From the NCBI RefSeq assembly GCF_000236565.1, contig NZ_AHAM01000038.1, forward strand, positions 1 to 64,000: a stretch of DNA of 64,000 nucleotides, written 5' to 3'. Under the pieces are notes generated by a model that saw only the letters and a program-made list of their open reading frames with translations, had not been told where the DNA came from and searched no databases. How positions within the stretch are numbered: the first letter of the stretch is position 1; the number at the start of each line of letters is the position of its first letter. Source of the DNA: Mesorhizobium alhagi CCNWXJ12-2. GTDB lineage: Bacteria; Pseudomonadota; Alphaproteobacteria; Rhizobiales; Rhizobiaceae. The position numbers and the translations under genes were made by a program. This document shows positions 59,172 to 64,000 of this stretch, piece after piece.

Positions 59172-59848
59172 GAGCGCGCCTCCATGAAGCCGCCATAGCG
59201 GGCGAGCCGCGTCTCGAGCCGCGCCTGCAGCGCCGAAAGCACCGAGCTGATGGCGAGATAGATGAGCGCCGCCTGCACGTAGAGGATCAGCGGCTCGTAG
59301 GTGGTTGCGACGATGCGCTGGGCCGCCTGGAACAGCTCAGGTACGGTGATTGCGGCTGCAAGCGAGGTGTCCTTGATCAGCGAGATGAAGGTGTTCGACA
59401 GCGGCGGGACGGCGACGCGGGCTGCCTGCGGCAGGATGGTGCGGCGCATAGTCTGGCCCCAGGACATGCCGATCGAGAAGGACGCCTCCCACTGCCCCTT
59501 GGCGACCGACGAGATCGCCGCGCGGATGATCTCGGAAGTGTAGGCGCCGACGTTGAGAGTGAAGCCGATCAGCGCGGCCGGAAAGGCGTCGAGCACTATG
59601 CCGATCGAAGGCAGGCCGTAGAAGATGAGGAAGAGCTGAACGAGCAGCGGCGTGCCGCGGATGATCCAGACATAGAAGCGGACCACCGCCGCCAGCGGCC
59701 TTGGCCCGAACAGGCGGATAAGCGCCGAGACTAGTCCGAGGCTGAGGCCGAGCGCGAAGGACAGCAGCGTCAGCGGTATGGTGAAAACGAGACCGGCCCA
59801 CAGAAGCGGGCCGAGCGAATCGAGCATCAATTGCAGCCAGTACGGCAC
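59168..59848 (-). CDS. Amino-acid ABC transporter permease (cystine type)
   Basis: 226 residues, about five membrane segments: LDSLGPLLWAGLVFTIPLTL, FYVWIIRGTPLLVQLFLIFY (RGTPLLVQ is the PAAT signature) and AFPAALIGFTLNVGAYTSEI with the EAA loop RAAISSVAKGQWEASFSIGM. Works as a homodimer with the downstream ATPase. Confidence 0.95.
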   Translation of the reverse strand: MPYWLQLMLDSLGPLLWAGLVFTIPLTLLSFALGLSLGLVSALIRLFGPRPLAAVVRFYVWIIRGTPLLVQLFLIFYGLPSIGIVLDAFPAALIGFTLNVGAYTSEIIRAAISSVAKGQWEASFSIGMSWGQTMRRTILPQAARVAVPPLSNTFISLIKDTSLAAAITVPELFQAAQRIVATTYEPLILYVQAALIYLAISSVLSALQARLETRLARYGGFMEARS

Positions 59849-59897
59849 CGGAAACTCCCGTCAAACGGTCGGATCGTGTTTAACGGGTCGAAGGCAC

Positions 59898-59916
59898 GGG
59901 CCGCAAGGCGCGGCCC
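59898..59916 (-). terminator. Hairpin between substrate-binding protein and permease genes
   Basis: GGGCCGC and GCGGCCC, seven perfect pairs around AAGGC, in the 84-base gap. Such hairpins commonly stabilise the binding-protein mRNA or reduce read-through; no T tract. Confidence 0.5.
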
Positions 59917-59932
59917 GCCGCCTCCGGCCGGC

Positions 59933-60706
59933 TTACTGCGAAACGTCCTGGCCGAAATACTTCTCGGCAATCTTCCGGTACGTGCCGTCGGCCTTCATCT
60001 CTTTGAGGGCGTCGTTGATCGCGGCGACGAGTTCGGGGTCGCCCTTGCGGACGATGACGCCGGAATAGGCCGCCTCGTCCTCGGTCGCGGCGATCTTCAC
60101 CGGCGCGTTGGGCTGCTTCTTCTTGAAATCGAGGAAGGAAAGGCTGTCATTGATGGTGGCGTCGGCGCGGCCTTGCACGACGAGTGCGATCGACTGGTCG
60201 AAGCCGTCAGTGCCGATGAGCTCGGCGCCTGCCTGTTCCGCCATCTTGCCGTAGTTGCTGGTCAGCGACTGTGCCGCCCTCTTGCCGGAGAGGTCGGCGA
60301 AGCCCTTGATCTCGGCATTGTCCTCGCGAACGATCAGCGCGGCCTTGGAGGCGATGTACGGATCGGAGAAATCGTATTTCGCCTTGCGCTCCTCGGTGAT
60401 GCCGACCTGGTTGATGACGGCGTCGTAGCGGTTGGCGTCGAGGCCGGCGATGAGGCCGTCCCATTTGCCTTCGAGGAATTCAGCTTTCACGCCGAGCCGC
60501 TTGGCAATCTCCTGGCCAATCTCCACGTCGAAGCCGACCAGCTTGCCGCTCGCGTCGTGATAGGTGAACGGGGCGTAGGTGCCTTCAGTGCCGATCTTGA
60601 AGACGCCGGCGGCCTTGATGGCGTCGAGATTCGCGCCGGCGTTGCCGGGCAGGATAGCGAGCGCCTGGATGGCGCCTGCGACGATGAGCGATTTGAGCCA
60701 GTTCAT
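59933..60706 (-). CDS. Amino-acid ABC transporter substrate-binding protein (cystine type)
   Basis: 257 residues with a Sec signal (MNWLKSLIVAGAIQALAILP). Family 3 binding protein: IGTEGTYAPFTYHDASGKLV, GFDVEIGQEIAKRLGVKAEF (G-F-D-x-E-I), AVINQVGITEERKAKYDFS and LVVQGRADATINDSL. Closest in pattern to FliY/TcyA cystine binders. It delivers amino acid to the permease. Confidence 0.93.
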   Translation of the reverse strand: MNWLKSLIVAGAIQALAILPGNAGANLDAIKAAGVFKIGTEGTYAPFTYHDASGKLVGFDVEIGQEIAKRLGVKAEFLEGKWDGLIAGLDANRYDAVINQVGITEERKAKYDFSDPYIASKAALIVREDNAEIKGFADLSGKRAAQSLTSNYGKMAEQAGAELIGTDGFDQSIALVVQGRADATINDSLSFLDFKKKQPNAPVKIAATEDEAAYSGVIVRKGDPELVAAINDALKEMKADGTYRKIAEKYFGQDVSQ

Positions 60707-60881
60707 ATGCGTTTTCCGTATTCTTGCGGGGGGATTCTTCGCCGCTGGGGATGACGCTGCAATCTAGGACAGCGGCGGCTGCGAACAAGGCCGGGGCTTC
60801 GAGGAGTTCCGCCGGTTGTGGAACGCCGTTCTCAGGACCGGCTGGTCAGCGGAATAAAATTGCAGGTTGCGATGGCGCTCG

Positions 60882-62528
60882 CTACCGCGCCGCCAGCTTC
60901 GCCTTCAGCCGCTCGACATCCGCAGGCGTCCAGCCGTGGACGCCGGTCACTTCCATCCAGGCGTCGACATGGTGTTCGGGCGCATAGACATGGCCGTATC
61001 CCATGGGCGTGGTCGTGCCCATCGCCATGTCGAGCGCGAGCTGCAGGAAGGTGACCACCGGATACCAGCGCAGTTCCGGCGAAACGTCGGGTCCGCGCGG
61101 CGCTTTCATCCAGTCGGGCTCGCGGTAGAGCGAGTGATAGTCGAAGAAGGTGATCGGGTCGCTGGCGTATTGCAGATAGACGATGCGCAGCGGGCCCCAC
61201 TTTGCGCCCGGAATATCGAGGGCGTTTTTCTGGCTGGTGAAGCGGACGAAGGAGCCGTCGCGGAAGCGGGGCAGCCATTCCGGCGTGCCCGGATTGCGGC
61301 GATTGGTGATCGAGCGCCAGCCGCTGCTCTGGAACGGCGGGCCGCTCCAAAGCGCGCCATGGTAGGGATCGCCGAGCACCTCGAACAGTTCGGTCGACAG
61401 TTCCGAACTCAGAGCGCCGAGGCTGAGGCCGTAGAGATAAAGCCGAGGGCGCGTGTCCTTGGGAAGAGTGGTCCAGTAGCCGTAGACCTCCGAGAACAGG
61501 GCGCGAGCGGCCTCGCCGCCATAGCCGGGTTCCACCAGCAGCGAAAGCCAGCTTGCGAGGTAGGAGTACTGGATGGCGACGCTGGCTATGTCGCCGCCGT
61601 GCAGATATTCCACCGGGCCCATGGCCGCCGGGTCGATCCAGCCGGTGCCGGTCGGCATGACGACAAGAAGCACGGAACGCTCGAACCCACCGGCGCGCTT
61701 CAGCTCCTCCAGCGCTAGCTTCGCCCGCTCCTGCGGGGTTTCGGCCGATTGCAGGCCAACATAGACGCGGACCGGCTCCATCGCATCCCGGCCGAGGAAA
61801 GCGCTCATCTCGGCGCGGGTCGGTCCGGTCACGACGAATTCGCGCCCACGCCTGCCGAGTTCGTCCCAGCGAACCAACGATGCCGCGCTGCCGGTCTTGG
61901 TCGGGTCCGACGGCTGCTGTGTCGTGGGCTCCAGGAGGGCGTCGAGCTGCTCGAACGAGCTGTCGGCAGCGCGCAGCGCATATTGGAACAGGATGCCGTT
62001 GGCGATCGACCAGAACAGCAGTACCGCAATGGCGCTCCCGATGATGTAGGAAACGCGCCTTGGCACGAATTTGTTGAGCTTCTCGGATATGAAGATGAGC
62101 GTCAGCTGGAACAGCCGCGCCAGCGCAATCACGACGACGAAAGTGGCGAGCGCGATCAGGCCGACCTCGAACGGGCGGGCACTGTCGACCGGCTCGAGCC
62201 CCATCACCTCGCGGATCGAATTCTGCCATCCGGTTGCCCGCCACAGGAAGACGATTCCGATAACGGCGCTGGCGAGTGCGGCGACGAGTTTGGTGTTTTG
62301 CCGGATGGGGGCTTTGGGCTCCGGCAACTCCATATATCGCCAAAGCCAGTGCAGGAACACGCCGATGCCGTATCCGACGGCCAGGCTGCATCCAGAGAGC
62401 ACGCCTTGCGTCAGATAATTGCGCGGGACGAGCATCGGTGTGAGCGAGGCGGCAAAAAACAGCGTTCCAAGCAGCAGCCCGATGGTCGAGAAGGACAGCC
62501 AGAACCTGACGATCCAGTTCCGTACCAT
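60882..62528 (-). CDS. Membrane protein with alpha/beta-hydrolase domain (PF15420/PF10081 type)
   Basis: 548 residues. Four or five N-terminal helices (FWLSFSTIGLLLGTLFFAAS, LTQGVLSGCSLAVGYGIGVF, VGLIALATFVVVIALARLF), then a catalytic part with LYLYGLSLGALSSEL (G-x-S-x-G nucleophile), FTSQKNALDIPG and a late TGVHGWT. Lipase or esterase activity at the membrane is possible. Single gene. Confidence 0.88.
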   Translation of the reverse strand: MVRNWIVRFWLSFSTIGLLLGTLFFAASLTPMLVPRNYLTQGVLSGCSLAVGYGIGVFLHWLWRYMELPEPKAPIRQNTKLVAALASAVIGIVFLWRATGWQNSIREVMGLEPVDSARPFEVGLIALATFVVVIALARLFQLTLIFISEKLNKFVPRRVSYIIGSAIAVLLFWSIANGILFQYALRAADSSFEQLDALLEPTTQQPSDPTKTGSAASLVRWDELGRRGREFVVTGPTRAEMSAFLGRDAMEPVRVYVGLQSAETPQERAKLALEELKRAGGFERSVLLVVMPTGTGWIDPAAMGPVEYLHGGDIASVAIQYSYLASWLSLLVEPGYGGEAARALFSEVYGYWTTLPKDTRPRLYLYGLSLGALSSELSTELFEVLGDPYHGALWSGPPFQSSGWRSITNRRNPGTPEWLPRFRDGSFVRFTSQKNALDIPGAKWGPLRIVYLQYASDPITFFDYHSLYREPDWMKAPRGPDVSPELRWYPVVTFLQLALDMAMGTTTPMGYGHVYAPEHHVDAWMEVTGVHGWTPADVERLKAKLAAR

Positions 62529-62629
62529 GGGATTGCCTCACGCCGCTGTCCAGCTATCCCGAGCAATTTGCAGCGTGTGATATGCCGGCGCAATACGAAA
62601 AGGCCCCGGGTAGTTGCATAGGCGAGGCG

Positions 62630-64000
62630 CTATCCCCCGATGCCTCTCGTCTTCAGCGCCTCTCCGATCTCGTCGAGAATCGCCGGATCGTCGATGGTGG
62701 CGGGCATGGTCCAGGGCTCGCCGTCGGCGATCTTCTGCATGGTCGCCCGCAGGATCTTGCCCGAGCGGGTCTTGGGCAGCCGCTTGATGATCACCACCGT
62801 CTTGAACGCCGCAACCGGGCCGATGCGCTCGCGCACCAGCACCACAGCTTCCTTCTCGACCGCCCCCGCATCGCGCGCGACTCCGGAATTGAGTACGACG
62901 AAGCCGCAGGGAACCTGGCCCTTCATGGCGTCGGCTATGCCCACCACCGCGCATTCGGCGACGTCGGGATGCTCGGCCAGCACCTCCTCCATCGCGCCGG
63001 TCGACAGCCGGTGGCCGGCGACATTGATGATGTCGTCCGTCCGCGCCATGATGAAGAGGTAGCCGTCGCCGTCAATGTAGCCGGCGTCGGCGGTCTTGTA
63101 GAAGCCGGGGAACTCCGCGAGATAGGCGTCGTGGAAGCGCCGGTCGGCGTTCCACAGCGTCGGCAGGCAGCCGGGCGGCAGCGGCAGTTTTATCACCACA
63201 TTGCCCAGCGTGCCGGCGGTCACCGGATGGCCAGCGTCGTCCAGGATGCGCACATCATAGCCGGGCATCGGCACGCCGGGGGAGCCGTATTTGACTGGGA
63301 GCCGGCCGAGCCCGACCGGATTCTGGCTGATCGGCCCGCCGGTCTCGGTCTGCCACCAATGGTCGATCACCGGCACGGAAAGTTTCTGCTCTGCCCATTT
63401 GACCGTCTCGGGGTCGGCGCGCTCGCCGGCGAGAAACAGCGTGCGGAAGCGCGACAGATCGTAGTTCGGCACGAACTCGCCCTTCGGATCCTGGCCCTTG
63501 ATGGCGCGAAAGGCGGTCGGCGCGGTGAACAGGGCCACCACGCCGTGCTCGGATATGACGCGCCAGAAGGCACCGGCGTCGGGCGTGCCGACCGGCTTGC
63601 CTTCGTAGAGGATCGTCGTGCATCCATGCAGCAGCGGCGCATAGACAATGTAGGAGTGGCCGACCACCCAGCCGACATCGGATGCCGCCCAGAACACCTC
63701 GCCCGGTTTGACGCCGAACTCGTTTTCCATCGACCATTTCAGCGCGACCATGTGGCCGCCATTGTCGCGCACCACGCCCTTGGGCTGGCCTGTCGTGCCG
63801 GAAGTGTAGAGAATGTAGAGCGGGTCGGTGGCGAGGACCGGAACACAGGGCACTTTTCGCGCCGCAGCCCTGGCCGCGGCTACGCTTTCCGCATAGTCGG
63901 TGTCGCGGCCGGGCGTCAGTTCGCAGGTCTGCTGCGGACGCTGCAGGATGATGCAGCCTTCCGGCTTGTGGCGCGCAAATTCGATCGCCTTGTCGAGCAG
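62630..64000 (-). CDS. prpE: Propionate--CoA ligase (5' end outside window)
   Basis: The last 456 residues of an acyl-CoA synthetase; the frame is open to base 64000. Adenylation motifs: YILYTSGTTGQPKGVVRDNG (A3 loop, TSGTTGxPKG), WWQTETGGPISQN (A5), DAGYIDGDGYLFIMARTDDI (A7/A8) and TRSGKILRAT (catalytic Lys, A10). The pattern PLYILYTSGTTGQPKGVVR and the NVAGHRLSTGAMEEV hinge favour PrpE over acetyl-CoA synthetase. It activates propionate with ATP for propionyl-CoA metabolism. Confidence 0.93.
   Translation of the reverse strand: MLDKAIEFARHKPEGCIILQRPQQTCELTPGRDTDYAESVAAARAAARKVPCVPVLATDPLYILYTSGTTGQPKGVVRDNGGHMVALKWSMENEFGVKPGEVFWAASDVGWVVGHSYIVYAPLLHGCTTILYEGKPVGTPDAGAFWRVISEHGVVALFTAPTAFRAIKGQDPKGEFVPNYDLSRFRTLFLAGERADPETVKWAEQKLSVPVIDHWWQTETGGPISQNPVGLGRLPVKYGSPGVPMPGYDVRILDDAGHPVTAGTLGNVVIKLPLPPGCLPTLWNADRRFHDAYLAEFPGFYKTADAGYIDGDGYLFIMARTDDIINVAGHRLSTGAMEEVLAEHPDVAECAVVGIADAMKGQVPCGFVVLNSGVARDAGAVEKEAVVLVRERIGPVAAFKTVVIIKRLPKTRSGKILRATMQKIADGEPWTMPATIDDPAILDEIGEALKTRGIGG

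Overview
The window is chromosomal DNA of a GC-rich alphaproteobacterium, most likely Rhizobiales of the Mesorhizobium/Phyllobacteriaceae type. The evidence is the set of lineage genes (TrcR-like DUF1013, DUF2312, DUF1192, DUF465, DUF1244, DUF1036, YebC, an alpha-type 6S RNA next to 5-FCL), cysteine-free L31 and L36, GC-rich palindromic intergenic repeats of the kind common in Rhizobiales, and GGAAC-N18/19-TT promoters of the RpoE2/EcfG type. No tRNA, rRNA, CRISPR array, prophage or insertion sequence was recognised. Most of the window reads as ordinary core genome with one stress-gene block.

Layout. 0-4 kb: GNAT enzyme (cut by the left edge), inorganic pyrophosphatase, an exported unknown protein, an MsbA-type ABC exporter and ribosomal protein L31 with a terminator. 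4-6.2 kb: TetR regulator divergent from an NmrA-like oxidoreductase, with an 18-bp perfect palindrome between them, followed by a decayed DUF1772 gene and a 52-residue glycine-zipper protein. 6.2-14.2 kb: Rdx/SelW-like protein, YebC, metallo-beta-lactamase-fold and phosphoesterase proteins, GST/HxlR and ArsR/SRPBCC regulator pairs, TerC, and 6S RNA-5-FCL-YmdB. 14.2-15.2 kb: a 1-kb gene-free stretch of palindromic repeats around an unexplained, highly structured segment. 15.2-22.3 kb: MoxR-GNAT-VWA operon, MsrB plus an MBL protein, a Na+/H+ antiporter and a CapA-like protein.

22.3-40.3 kb is a stress block: ferritin-like DUF892, Cu/Zn superoxide dismutase and aldehyde dehydrogenase, an 846-residue SDR-SPW-VKOR-SPW fusion, a nucleotidyltransferase-phosphoesterase operon, two small hydrophilic proteins, a hydrolase-phosphoribosyltransferase-PEBP operon, a site-2 protease with CBS domains, a Tat-exported PLP enzyme, membrane proteins, an SDR-DoxX/DUF2269 pair, a BON protein, an aldo/keto reductase and a CBS protein. 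Eleven of its 14 apparent transcription units are preceded, in the right orientation, by a GGAAC-N18/19-TT element. This suggests a chromosomal cluster of the general stress response regulon, although no PhyR, NepR or EcfG gene lies in the window.

40.6-64 kb: DUF2312 and the TrcR-like cell-cycle regulator, a phytase/esterase-like exported protein, quinone oxidoreductase, an MFS transporter with an ArsR regulator, two DUF465 proteins, purEK, L36, a TPR protein, a hydrolase, pyruvate kinase, DUF1036, N-formylglutamate amidohydrolase and DUF1244. Then comes a WYL-regulator neighbourhood (VOC, DJ-1/PfpI and DUF1127-like genes) carrying two near-identical 24-bp inverted repeats, an SDR, a cystine-type ABC importer, a large alpha/beta-hydrolase membrane protein, and a propionyl-CoA synthetase cut by the right edge.
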